Shown one piece after another: positions 7,161-14,226 of a stretch of 14,226 nucleotides of DNA. The DNA is from an uncultured Prevotella sp. (GTDB lineage Bacteria > Bacteroidota > Bacteroidia > Bacteroidales > Bacteroidaceae). The notes beneath the pieces are model-generated. The model searched no databases. It saw only the letters and a list, made by a program, of their open reading frames with translations, and was not told where the DNA came from. The translations under genes were made by a program, and so were the position numbers. Every line of letters starts with the position of its first letter. Within the stretch, counting starts at the first letter, position 1. The stretch lies in contig CALNBT010000029.1 of NCBI GenBank assembly GCA_937874345.1, positions 1-14,226 on the forward strand, given 5' to 3'.

Positions 7161-10097
7161 TTAAAAACTAATATTCACACCCAAAGACCATGTACGTGGA
7201 CGTGGATAACTGTTGAATCGATCGATACCCGGACTGTCGAGTACGTTGTCAGGAAGAGAAACCTCCGGATCAAGTCCTTTGTATCCGGTGATGCAGAAAA
7301 TGTTTTCACCCGTTACATAAAAACGCAGACGTTCGACACCCCATTTGGCTGTACCGGGAACCGTGTATCCTAATGTGAGTGCTTGCAGACGGAAGAAAGA
7401 CGCATCCTCAACAAAATAACTTGAGAAGAGTGGATCGTCTGTAATGCCGCTCGTCAAGAAATCGTCGGGCACATTCTGAGAGGGAAGACGGGTTGGGTCA
7501 AACATTGACATACGTGTTGCATTCAACGCTTTTTGGCCAAACATGCCATAGCCTGACACACTCATATCAAAATCATGGAATGTGGCATTGATAGAAAGAC
7601 CCAAATTCCATTTTGGCATGGCTGAACCTAGATATTCGTTGACTGGAGCTCCTTGTGCATCCCGATCAATGATATACTTTCCATTTCCATCGATGCCTTT
7701 ATTCTTTGGTCCCCAGAAAGCTCCTGCGGGATAGCCTTCCTTTATAATCTGTGCGTACAAATTGGACATTCCGCGCAATCCATGGAGCGATCCAGCTTGC
7801 AAACCTACTGCCTGATATTGTTGATTAGACAGTTTGGTGATTTTCTGATCGTTATATGATAAAGACAGGTTGGCATCAAGTGTATAATCTTTTTGTCGAA
7901 GGATATTGCTGCCTAAGGTAAGCTCAATACCTTTGTTTTCAAGGTCACCAACGTTGGCAAGCATCGTTCCGACGATATAAGGAGGTTGAGGTACGGGATA
8001 AGTCCAAAGTAAATCGGATGTCTTTTTCGAATAGAGTTCAATTGTACCATATAATTTGTTCAAGAAACCGAAGTCGAGGCCCACATTGAATTGGGCTGTT
8101 GACTCCCATTTCAAATCAGGATTGGTATTTTGAATCTGTACATACGAGTTCATCCATGTTCCTGAAGATGGGTCATAGTAAGCCGCTCCATCGGCACTCA
8201 GGACAGAAATTGATTTATAGGCAGATATACCACTTTGATTACCGGTGATACCATATCCAACCCTCAGTTTTAGATTGTCGAGCCAGTCACGCGTATTTTT
8301 CATGAAGTCTTCGTTGATGACGCGCCATGCCAAGGATACTGACGGGAATGTTCCCCATTTGTGGTTGGCACCAAAAACGGATGAGCCATCGTGGCGAACG
8401 GTAGCGGTAAGCATATAACGATCCATGAGACTGTAATTGAGACGGCCGAAGAAAGAGATCAACTTGGTCTGTCCTTTGTACGAATACACATCACCTTGAC
8501 GGAAGTCTGTTCCTGCACCAAGATTGTTGTAACCAAATGCATTGGTGCTAAATCCGCTACGGGTAGAACCAAAGCCCTCGTAGGTATTCATCAAATACGA
8601 GTAACCACCCATCAGATTGATATGGTGAATATCTTGGAATTTCTTATCATAAGTAAGATAAGTTTCTAACTGTTTGTTGGCATACTCGCCGTAAGCACGC
8701 TGAGCCCATCCTTTTTCAGATTTGCCTTCCATCTGTGCATAATTAGGCTTATAAAGTCCACCTGTGGTCTGATTATATTCATACGAGGTGTTGGCAGTAG
8801 CCGTCAGTCCATCTATAATTTCCAATTCGGTCTTGAAATATCCCAAGAAACGATGGCGTTTACGGTCTTCTGTACGATTTTCATTGATCTCGACAGGGTT
8901 TTCTGTGTTGGTTCCGTTTAACTCTGCGAATGATCCATCGGCATTGTAGACAGGATAAGTAGGATTTAAATTACTCATGCGCTCAAAAATTCTACCATCA
9001 ATGGGATGCCAGCTGTCAAAATTGGCGTTGATTCCCAAATCCATATGTAGCTTTCCGTTCAAGCCTGTTTGATAACCCGACAGACTTCCGGCAAGGCGGT
9101 TCATTGTATTGCGCTCGATCACACCCTGGTTGTCATTGAAAGATAGCGAAGCTCTGTATCCGCTGGTCTTCTTTGAATTGCTGAACGAGATATTGTGTCC
9201 TTGAGAAACTGCTGTACGCAACAATTCGCCTTGCCAATCGGTATCGGCCCCGAAGTCTAAAGCGTTAAGAACATTATTATTTCTAACATAGGCACGCCAT
9301 TGATTTGCTGAGAGTAAATCCAATTTCTTGGCCGTATTGGCAACAGCAACATATCCATTGTACTGCATTGTACGTGTTTCGCGATCTTGAGCCTGACGGT
9401 TGGTCGTGACGATAATCACACCATTGGCACCACGGCTGCCATAGATAGCTGCTGCAGAGGCATCTTTGAGGATGTCAATCGAAAGGATTTCATTGGGTTG
9501 AACTGAATTAAAGTCAACACCGGGTATTCCATCAACAACAACCAATGGTCCGTTGCTGGCTGACAAGGATGTGCCACCACGCAAACGAAGTGATGCACCG
9601 GCTTCGGGTGCGCCAGAACTCTGAACAACAGAGAGTCCTGCCACTTTTCCTTGCAGCAACTGTTCGGTACTTGTAATCACACCTTTCTTTAGATCTTTTG
9701 CGTTTACAGATGTAATAGCGCCGGTCAAATCGCTTTTGCGCATGGTTCCGTAACCAATCCCAACAACAACCATCTCGTCCAATGTATTGCTGTTTTCTTC
9801 CAATACAACATTGAGTTGTTTCCCAGCTTTTACCTGCTTGGTAACAAAGCCGACAAATGATACTTCCAGGGTTGCGTTTTCCTTACACGAAAGGGTGAAG
9901 TTACCATTGAGGTCTGTTACGGTCCCAGTGTTCGACTGCCCTAGAATGCGAACTGTCGCACCAATCAATGGTTCATTTGTTGTATCAACAACCTTTCCGG
10001 TTGCAGTGTATCCCTGAGCGTATACTTGTTGGCTGAACGCTAACAAAAGCATGAGCATCAAGGACGAAATGATATTTGCTTTATGTGTTTTTTTCAT
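7161..10097 (-). CDS. SusC-like TonB-dependent outer-membrane transporter
   Basis: This 978-residue outer-membrane channel imports oligosaccharides using energy from TonB-ExbBD. A type I signal peptide covers residues 1-27 (VYA|Q). A carboxypeptidase-regulatory-like beta domain (about 29-100) is followed by a TonB box (LDEMVVVG, about 106-113). The plug domain shows the family motifs LVVVDGIPG (185-193) and LKDASAAAIYGSRGANGVIIVTT (210-232). The 22-strand barrel fills the rest and ends in a C-terminal Phe as outer-membrane barrels do. Length is normal for SusC proteins. There is no N-terminal anti-sigma-interacting (STN) extension, which fits control by the SusR-like regulator rather than by an ECF sigma/anti-sigma pair. 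The gene starts 19 bp after the preceding one and is followed at once by SusD. Confidence 0.97.
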   Translation of the reverse strand: MKKTHKANIISSLMLMLLLAFSQQVYAQGYTATGKVVDTTNEPLIGATVRILGQSNTGTVTDLNGNFTLSCKENATLEVSFVGFVTKQVKAGKQLNVVLEENSNTLDEMVVVGIGYGTMRKSDLTGAITSVNAKDLKKGVITSTEQLLQGKVAGLSVVQSSGAPEAGASLRLRGGTSLSASNGPLVVVDGIPGVDFNSVQPNEILSIDILKDASAAAIYGSRGANGVIIVTTNRQAQDRETRTMQYNGYVAVANTAKKLDLLSANQWRAYVRNNNVLNALDFGADTDWQGELLRTAVSQGHNISFSNSKKTSGYRASLSFNDNQGVIERNTMNRLAGSLSGYQTGLNGKLHMDLGINANFDSWHPIDGRIFERMSNLNPTYPVYNADGSFAELNGTNTENPVEINENRTEDRKRHRFLGYFKTELEIIDGLTATANTSYEYNQTTGGLYKPNYAQMEGKSEKGWAQRAYGEYANKQLETYLTYDKKFQDIHHINLMGGYSYLMNTYEGFGSTRSGFSTNAFGYNNLGAGTDFRQGDVYSYKGQTKLISFFGRLNYSLMDRYMLTATVRHDGSSVFGANHKWGTFPSVSLAWRVINEDFMKNTRDWLDNLKLRVGYGITGNQSGISAYKSISVLSADGAAYYDPSSGTWMNSYVQIQNTNPDLKWESTAQFNVGLDFGFLNKLYGTIELYSKKTSDLLWTYPVPQPPYIVGTMLANVGDLENKGIELTLGSNILRQKDYTLDANLSLSYNDQKITKLSNQQYQAVGLQAGSLHGLRGMSNLYAQIIKEGYPAGAFWGPKNKGIDGNGKYIIDRDAQGAPVNEYLGSAMPKWNLGLSINATFHDFDMSVSGYGMFGQKALNATRMSMFDPTRLPSQNVPDDFLTSGITDDPLFSSYFVEDASFFRLQALTLGYTVPGTAKWGVERLRFYVTGENIFCITGYKGLDPEVSLPDNVLDSPGIDRFNSYPRPRTWSLGVNISF

Positions 10098-10116
10098 CTT
10101 CTGTACATTTTATAGG

Positions 10117-11406
10117 TTATTCAACTTCAGTTAATGGAACCAAAGGTATTTCGGTATCAACAACCACAACCCCTTTAGCGTTTTTGATGACTACCTTGAT
10201 GCTGCTGGCAGTAGATTTTTCTAAGGCTGAGAGCAGATTGACCGATCCCTGACGTTTATCTCTACTACCTTCCATAACACCTGAAATGGTCTTGTCACCA
10301 GCCGTTATGGTCCAAGTCAGCTCACCATCCATTCGGCCATTATACTGACGGATAAAAGTCAGTATGTCTAATGCACTGACTTTGCTGGGGAAATAGCTGA
10401 ACAATGGATCCGGATAAACTTCGGCTGTTCCAGCTTTCTGTACCTGATCACCAGAGTTTACGCCCCATTGGTTTGCACCTTTCGCATCTTTTATCACTTT
10501 AATGACGAGGTAATTGATGGCTTGAATGGTATATGCGCTGATGTTGTCTGTATTGAGATCAACCTTGTTCGGTCCATTTTGAATACCGAAGATGGTTGCG
10601 TTTTTCGGTGTGGTTGCCGGGTCTGAGCCATCACCCCAATTATAGCTATAATATTCTTGTGGCGTTGCGAGATCCCATTTCCAGATTCCGTTGCCAATGT
10701 TTTTCAAGCCTGTCTTTTGAAGACACAAAGGACGCCAAACGTCAAGTCCCTGCATCGGGTTCCAAGACATCTCGCTTCCGTCTTCTGTGATGCCAACCAA
10801 TCCTGAATGGGTTCCAAACTGAACAAAGTCAGCATCTTTTGCAATCTCGTTCAGGGTACGATCGCCCAGTTTGTACAAATCACCATTGAAAAGAACGGAG
10901 GTTGGTTTGTCACCCGTGAATTTGTCTGTATAGACATGATTGCTTCCTGAATACCATTTTATCCCAACGGCAGCATCTTTGAAGTCTTTGATCTCTCCGC
11001 GGTTATCGGGAGCACAGTAAACTGCTGACCACAGATTGTCTTCCTTGGTCTTGACTTGCTGCCAGAATCCCGGCCAGTTTGGATCTTCGAAAGCAGATTT
11101 ATCTACACCAAAATATTGCGTAGGAACCATTGTCTTGCAATAGATGTTATTCCCAAGATAAGTAAGTTTGGCAAAATCTGAAGAGTTGTTTCCGTTTCCA
11201 GCATCAGGTTCTGTGGGCTGCCATGCCCATAGATATAGATCTACTCCTTCAGGAAATCCTACATCCGTCACATCATAATAGAAAGTAACTTTTTCGTCAC
11301 CCGTAAAGATAGCTGGAACAGTCCATACTTTGGGTGTTCCTAAGATTGTGCTTGCCTTTAAGCAGGTAGGGAGCAACAACAATAAAAACAATATATTTTT
11401 TTTCAT
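10117..11406 (-). CDS. Secreted SusE/SusF-position protein, probable glycan-binding accessory
   Basis: I do not recognise a named family with certainty. The 429-residue product has a signal peptide (residues 1-18, LKA|S) and is predicted all-beta. An N-terminal Ig- or CBM-like domain (about 25-140) carries VDLYLWAWQP (55-64), which resembles outer-membrane proteins found beside SusCD pairs. The middle region (about 170-320) is rich in Trp and Tyr, and a small beta domain ends the protein (about 340-425). Such proteins bind glycan at the surface. Cys15 sits where a lipid Cys would, but LPTC is a poor lipobox (Thr at -1). Anchoring is therefore unclear. The start at 11406 was preferred because a longer in-frame start at 11481 would overlap the preceding gene and lacks a signal peptide. 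The gene lies upstream of SusC, unlike susE/F in the classical Sus locus. Confidence 0.85.
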   Translation of the reverse strand: MKKNILFLLLLLPTCLKASTILGTPKVWTVPAIFTGDEKVTFYYDVTDVGFPEGVDLYLWAWQPTEPDAGNGNNSSDFAKLTYLGNNIYCKTMVPTQYFGVDKSAFEDPNWPGFWQQVKTKEDNLWSAVYCAPDNRGEIKDFKDAAVGIKWYSGSNHVYTDKFTGDKPTSVLFNGDLYKLGDRTLNEIAKDADFVQFGTHSGLVGITEDGSEMSWNPMQGLDVWRPLCLQKTGLKNIGNGIWKWDLATPQEYYSYNWGDGSDPATTPKNATIFGIQNGPNKVDLNTDNISAYTIQAINYLVIKVIKDAKGANQWGVNSGDQVQKAGTAEVYPDPLFSYFPSKVSALDILTFIRQYNGRMDGELTWTITAGDKTISGVMEGSRDKRQGSVNLLSALEKSTASSIKVVIKNAKGVVVVDTEIPLVPLTEVE

Positions 11407-11425
11407 AGTGGATACATTTTCAAAG

Positions 11426-11944
11426 TTATTTTTCAGGTACGGCAACAACGGCAGGAACCAAGTTGTACACGTACGATACAAAAGGCTTTCCGGCTTGATT
11501 GCGGGTAAGCTTGAAGGCCAGCGTTTGCTGTGAACCGGGAACAGCCGTAACGGTAAGCTTTACATTGTTGTTCAGCAGAATGCCGGTAGCACCACCGTCG
11601 CTCTTCACAAACGGATAGTCTAACTTCCAGTTGCCCGTTGTTGGCAGCAAGGCAGGAGCTGTTCCATCCACGGTGAAAGTAGTAGGATTGTTGTCTCCAT
11701 CTACATTTAAATGGATGGCAAACGAATCGAAATTGAATAACCCAGTCAAGGGCATTGTTTTGTTGTTTGTTTCATCCACCTGAGTAATGGAATTGAGTAC
11801 CCATTGTCCAGTGATCTTTTCGTTCAGCGTGATGGGATTCACGAAAGAACCATCTTCGGTCTCTGCGCACGAAGTAAACGTCATTGTGGATACTGCAAAG
11901 AAACACAACAACACTAAAAGGTTGATAGTTTTTGTTGTCTTCAT
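11426..11944 (-). CDS. Small lipoprotein, DUF5004/lipocalin-like
   Basis: This 172-residue protein starts with a lipoprotein signal peptide ending in TFTSC (lipid Cys26). Acidic residues (AETED) follow the Cys, as in surface-exported lipoproteins of Bacteroidota. The mature part begins with ITGQWVLNSI, typical of lipocalin-like DUF5004 proteins encoded in PULs, and continues as beta-strands. Its function is unknown; glycan binding or assembly with the SusCD complex is inferred from position. It is the first gene of the operon, about 41 bp from the -7 box. I used the Met at 11944 because an upstream in-frame Met at 11998 lies before the promoter and lacks a signal peptide. Confidence 0.85.
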   Translation of the reverse strand: MKTTKTINLLVLLCFFAVSTMTFTSCAETEDGSFVNPITLNEKITGQWVLNSITQVDETNNKTMPLTGLFNFDSFAIHLNVDGDNNPTTFTVDGTAPALLPTTGNWKLDYPFVKSDGGATGILLNNNVKLTVTAVPGSQQTLAFKLTRNQAGKPFVSYVYNLVPAVVAVPEK

Positions 11945-11984
11945 AGTTAATATAAAATTAATAAATTGTTTTTCGGCTATTTGA

Positions 11985-12018
11985 CAAAGGTAGATCATTT
12001 TGAAGAATGTTGTTCAAA
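11985..12018 (-). promoter_or_regulatory. Main PUL operon promoter
   Basis: On the minus strand, TACCTTTG at 11992-11985 matches the Bacteroidota -7 consensus TAnnTTTG. TTTG at 12018-12015 forms the -33 box with a 22-nt spacer, slightly longer than usual. Transcription should start near 11978, giving a leader of about 34 nt before the lipoprotein gene. No exact TAnnTTTG occurs in the gaps before the GH71/99-like and GH97 genes, so this promoter probably serves all six genes. Confidence 0.72.
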
Positions 12019-12022
12019 AACC

Positions 12023-12091
12023 TTTTAATGTATAACAATATTTTTTAATGTATATAGCTTATAATATTGATATACAATATTTTAAATATTG
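12023..12091. promoter_or_regulatory. Operator-like array of repeats upstream of the operon promoter
   Basis: A direct repeat, TTTTAATGTATA, occurs at 12023-12034 and 12043-12054, exactly 20 bp (two helical turns) apart and only 4 bp upstream of the -33 box. The heptamer CAATATT or its complement occurs four times: 12036-12042, 12063-12069, 12075-12081 and 12085-12091. The last two belong to the 17-bp palindrome CAATATTTTAAATATTG, and the middle two form a 7-bp inverted repeat with a 5-nt spacer. Its position, roughly 45-115 bp upstream of the start of transcription, suits an activator. The SusR-like product of the neighbouring gene is the obvious candidate. AT-richness makes some palindromes likely by chance. 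Confidence 0.6.
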
Positions 12092-12359
12092 AACCCCAGT
12101 AGTTTTGTATAACGAAAATATCGTCTTCATGAAGGGCATTCATCTCTTTAAAAAGATGGTTTATCGATAAAAAGAAGGTCATTTACGGTATCAGTTGATA
12201 CAAGGAAGAACAAGAAAAAGCAATGATGAGCCGAACAGGTTTGGTTACCATTGCTGTGGGGTCAACTAGAATGTTAATCTGCTTTTCATTTGTGATTGGT
12301 AATATCATGAAGGGACAAAGTACGATCTCATCGACGATTCTGAAGCATGATTCAATACC
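12092..12359. other. Intergenic stretch with no gene recognised
   Basis: This is the part of the 415-bp gap between the regulator stop codon and the operator array. I find no convincing ORF or terminator in it. It contains two perfect 10-bp palindromes, CTTCATGAAG (12125-12134) and TTATCGATAA (12161-12170). A plus-strand TAGTTTTG (12100-12107) matches a -7 box but has no good -33 box. The 3' untranslated end of the regulator mRNA must lie here. Confidence 0.5.
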
Positions 12360-13952
12360 TTAAATTTCCATGATATGCTGTTCAAAACAATCATTGTCGA
12401 CAATAGATTTGTTTTTCACGCGTGTTTTATAAGTATTGATGGTATGCACGCTATAGTTCAGGAACTTGGCAATCTTATCGGAATCGGTTACACCCAGTCG
12501 GATGAGGGCGAAAATGCGCATCTCTGTGGTAAGCGACTGTGCATTATCGGGCATGCGACGGTCTGATTCGTTGAAAAGACTGTTGAACTTTGTCACAAAA
12601 TCGGGAAAAAGAACGAGGAAGGTCTCGTCAAATCCTGTATACATATTCTTTCGGGCTGATAACAAGGTCGACTCTTTCAGCGATGAACGAAGGTCTTCAT
12701 ATTGTCGTGCCGCAATTTTTCGGTCAACCATTTTATACAGTTTTTCAACTTGTTCCAGGTATTCGGCATTCATATAAAACGATTTACCAATATATTCGTT
12801 TTTAATTTTATTGGCTTCTTGCAACAGTTTATTCGTCGACTGCAGACTCTTGTTCCGTTCTTCAATCGTTTGTCGTGCAGCCTGCAACTTTTTCATCTGA
12901 CGGCGGATCAACAAGACACTGAAGAGCAACCCAATGATGAACAAGCTGGCAATGACTGCTGCAACAATCATCGTGTTGCGCTGTTTCTGAACGATGTTGT
13001 AACGGTCTTGTGCAATGATGGGCAGGATACTCCCGATTTCAATCTTTCGTTGACGGGCATTGTAGAAGTTGGCATCGTCGAGCGATAATCGCACATACGT
13101 TGTTGCCTTCGTGATGTTTCCATTTTTGTAGAGATGGTTGGCCAACATGCGTAAGGCAGTGTTCTCTTTTGTTACCAGTTCGTTGTCGTAGATAGCAGCC
13201 TGTGCCAGATAATAAATGCCTGTGTCTTTCTCGTTTTGAGACATAGCAATCCACCCTAGGCAAGAGGTGACAATGGCTTTCACATGTGTATCAACGCCAG
13301 GCATTTTGAGCAGTTTCTTAAACGAGAAAATACAATCATCGTAATGCCGATCTTTCATTTGTCGCATGGCAACCGCATACAGCCATTCAGAACTTTGTGG
13401 TTTCAGGTAGTGAAGTACCGAATCGGTATATATATTGCCTTGCTTGACATAATGGTCATGGTATGGCTGGGCATGATTAAAATCGGCAATGTCATAATAC
13501 AGTCGATTCAACGTTTGAAAATAAACGCATCGTTTCTGGGGAGAAACTTTCGAGATGTCGGCAGTGCTTATTTCGTCGAAAGCTTCTTTGTAAAGGCCTG
13601 CAGAAAGCAGACAGAACGTTAACGAACATTTTGACCCGATGATGTTGTCGGGATTGTGCAGCTTTTGCGCCAATTGAAGCGATTTGTTCGCATACACATA
13701 GGCAGAATCGTACTGATACAATTTGTAGGCATCGTATAGCTTGACACATAGCTGGTAAGACTCTTCCAAGTCTTTTGTCTGAAGAAATCGCTTTGAAAGT
13801 TGTTTGATCTGTTTCAGTTTAACTTCTTCAAACTGGTGTTTGTTGCGAAGACTGGCATCCAACTTGGTAAGCATAGAATCTGAAGAATCGTTTGCAGACA
13901 CCGACAAGCTGAGTGAAAGAAATGACAGAAGAAGCAGAAAAAATATTTTCAT
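12360..13952 (-). CDS. SusR-like membrane-spanning transcriptional regulator (DUF6377 type)
   Basis: This 530-residue inner-membrane regulator should sense an oligosaccharide in the periplasm and activate the adjacent operon directly. A signal sequence (residues 1-20) precedes a helical TPR-type sensor region (about 25-320). One membrane span follows (about 327-349, ending in RRQMKK), then a coiled coil (about 352-390). The cytoplasmic region (about 380-460, NKIKNEYIGKSF and FDETFLVLFPDFVTKFN) matches the DUF6377 pattern. A LuxR-like helix-turn-helix ends the protein (about 476-515: EMRIFALIRLGVTDSDKIAKFLNYSVHTINTYKTRVKNKS). SusR, the maltose-responsive activator of the starch locus, has this architecture. 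It differs from hybrid two-component PUL sensors because I see no kinase or receiver domain. I chose the start at 13952, where the signal sequence begins; the Met at 13979 lies inside the promoter region. Confidence 0.9.
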   Translation of the reverse strand: MKIFFLLLLSFLSLSLSVSANDSSDSMLTKLDASLRNKHQFEEVKLKQIKQLSKRFLQTKDLEESYQLCVKLYDAYKLYQYDSAYVYANKSLQLAQKLHNPDNIIGSKCSLTFCLLSAGLYKEAFDEISTADISKVSPQKRCVYFQTLNRLYYDIADFNHAQPYHDHYVKQGNIYTDSVLHYLKPQSSEWLYAVAMRQMKDRHYDDCIFSFKKLLKMPGVDTHVKAIVTSCLGWIAMSQNEKDTGIYYLAQAAIYDNELVTKENTALRMLANHLYKNGNITKATTYVRLSLDDANFYNARQRKIEIGSILPIIAQDRYNIVQKQRNTMIVAAVIASLFIIGLLFSVLLIRRQMKKLQAARQTIEERNKSLQSTNKLLQEANKIKNEYIGKSFYMNAEYLEQVEKLYKMVDRKIAARQYEDLRSSLKESTLLSARKNMYTGFDETFLVLFPDFVTKFNSLFNESDRRMPDNAQSLTTEMRIFALIRLGVTDSDKIAKFLNYSVHTINTYKTRVKNKSIVDNDCFEQHIMEI

Positions 13953-13982
13953 TCGGGTAGTAGAATCGTGGTTATACAATCA

Positions 13983-14014
13983 CAAAGATAATGTGATTAT
14001 CCCAAAAATGCAAT
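13983..14014 (-). promoter_or_regulatory. Promoter of the SusR-like regulator gene
   Basis: On the minus strand, TATCTTTG at 13990-13983 fits TAnnTTTG. ATTG at 14014-14011 is a partial -33 match with a 20-nt spacer. The expected start is near 13976, with a leader of about 24 nt. An inverted repeat, AATCAC (13978-13983) and GTGATT (13993-13998), brackets the -7 box and could be a protein-binding site. Confidence 0.6.
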
Positions 14015-14131
14015 AAATATGCTGAAAAGATTTTTGGCTGACCCAGATATCAAGCAGTATGAGAACGATGATGTTCCAAGCAAAAACATCTTTTCATCTG
14101 AGCTTTTTTGATTTTTTTGCAGGGGCAGGTA

Positions 14132-14226
14132 CTACCCTTTATGTTCCTGGTGAGGCACATTCGCCTTCTCAACCATCATCCTCACGAACGACTGCTCGGC
14201 CATATACGACGAGCGGACGAGGGGAG
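14132..14226 (-). CDS. lipA: Lipoyl synthase, C-terminal fragment cut by the window edge
   Basis: Only the last 30 codons and the TAG stop are inside the window. They read PLVRSSYMAEQSFVRMMVEK and then ANVPHQEHKG. PLVRSSY is the conserved C-terminal motif of LipA, the radical-SAM enzyme that inserts sulfur into octanoyl chains. The first Ser after the Arg ligates the auxiliary iron-sulfur cluster. The gene is a housekeeping neighbour, and it marks the right-hand chromosomal boundary of the PUL. Confidence 0.82.
   Translation of the reverse strand, partial: PLVRSSYMAEQSFVRMMVEKANVPHQEHKG

Noticed and set aside
12100..12107. Plus-strand TAGTTTTG as promoter of a small RNA in the intergenic region
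   Set aside because: There is no -33 TTTG at proper spacing. The nearest downstream stem (12141-12158) is short, mismatched and not followed by a U-tract.
14070..14094. Stem GATGTT/AACATC followed by TTTT as a terminator
   Set aside because: The T-run is on the plus strand, where no gene ends. In the minus direction, where lipA would need it, no U-tract follows the short 6-bp stem.
1..14226. CRISPR array, tRNA, rRNA, insertion sequence or phage genes
   Set aside because: I found no regularly spaced repeats, transposase motifs or structural RNA signatures; the window is fully explained by PUL genes and a lipA edge.

Overview
The window is a Sus-like polysaccharide utilization locus (PUL) from a Bacteroidota chromosome, most likely order Bacteroidales (Prevotella/Bacteroides type). 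The evidence is an adjacent SusC/SusD pair, a membrane-spanning SusR-type regulator, GH97 and GH29 enzymes, Bacteroidota-type promoters (TAnnTTTG -7 boxes) and starts without Shine-Dalgarno sequences. Every gene I can support lies on the minus strand, so transcription runs from high to low coordinates.

Layout in transcription order: the last 30 codons of a lipoyl synthase gene (lipA) enter at the right edge. A SusR-like regulator (TPR-type periplasmic domain, one membrane span, cytoplasmic DUF6377-type region with a terminal HTH) follows with its own promoter. A 415-bp non-coding gap then holds the promoter of the main operon and, just upstream of it, an AT-rich array of repeats and palindromes that is a good operator candidate. 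The operon encodes a small lipoprotein (DUF5004-like), a 429-residue secreted SusE/F-position protein, SusC, SusD, a GH71/GH99-like surface lipoprotein enzyme and a GH97 enzyme of the inverting alpha-glucosidase type. An intrinsic terminator closes it. Beyond the terminator a GH29 alpha-L-fucosidase gene appears to have its own promoter.

How it may work: the two lipoproteins, the secreted protein and SusD would bind glycan at the surface. The GH71/GH99-like lipoprotein would cut it, SusC would import the fragments, and periplasmic GH97 would release glucose. The SusR-like sensor would detect an oligosaccharide in the periplasm and switch the operon on. SusR-type regulation, an inverting GH97 and a GH71-like WNDYGE active-site loop together suggest an alpha-glucan that is not ordinary starch, since no GH13 is present. 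Alpha-1,3-glucan (mutan or fungal pseudonigeran) is my leading but unproven hypothesis.

The least explained parts are a 45-nt, nearly perfect RNA hairpin just upstream of the GH71/99-like gene, the operator-like array at 12023-12091, and a shared octamer at identical spacing in two 19-bp intercistronic gaps.
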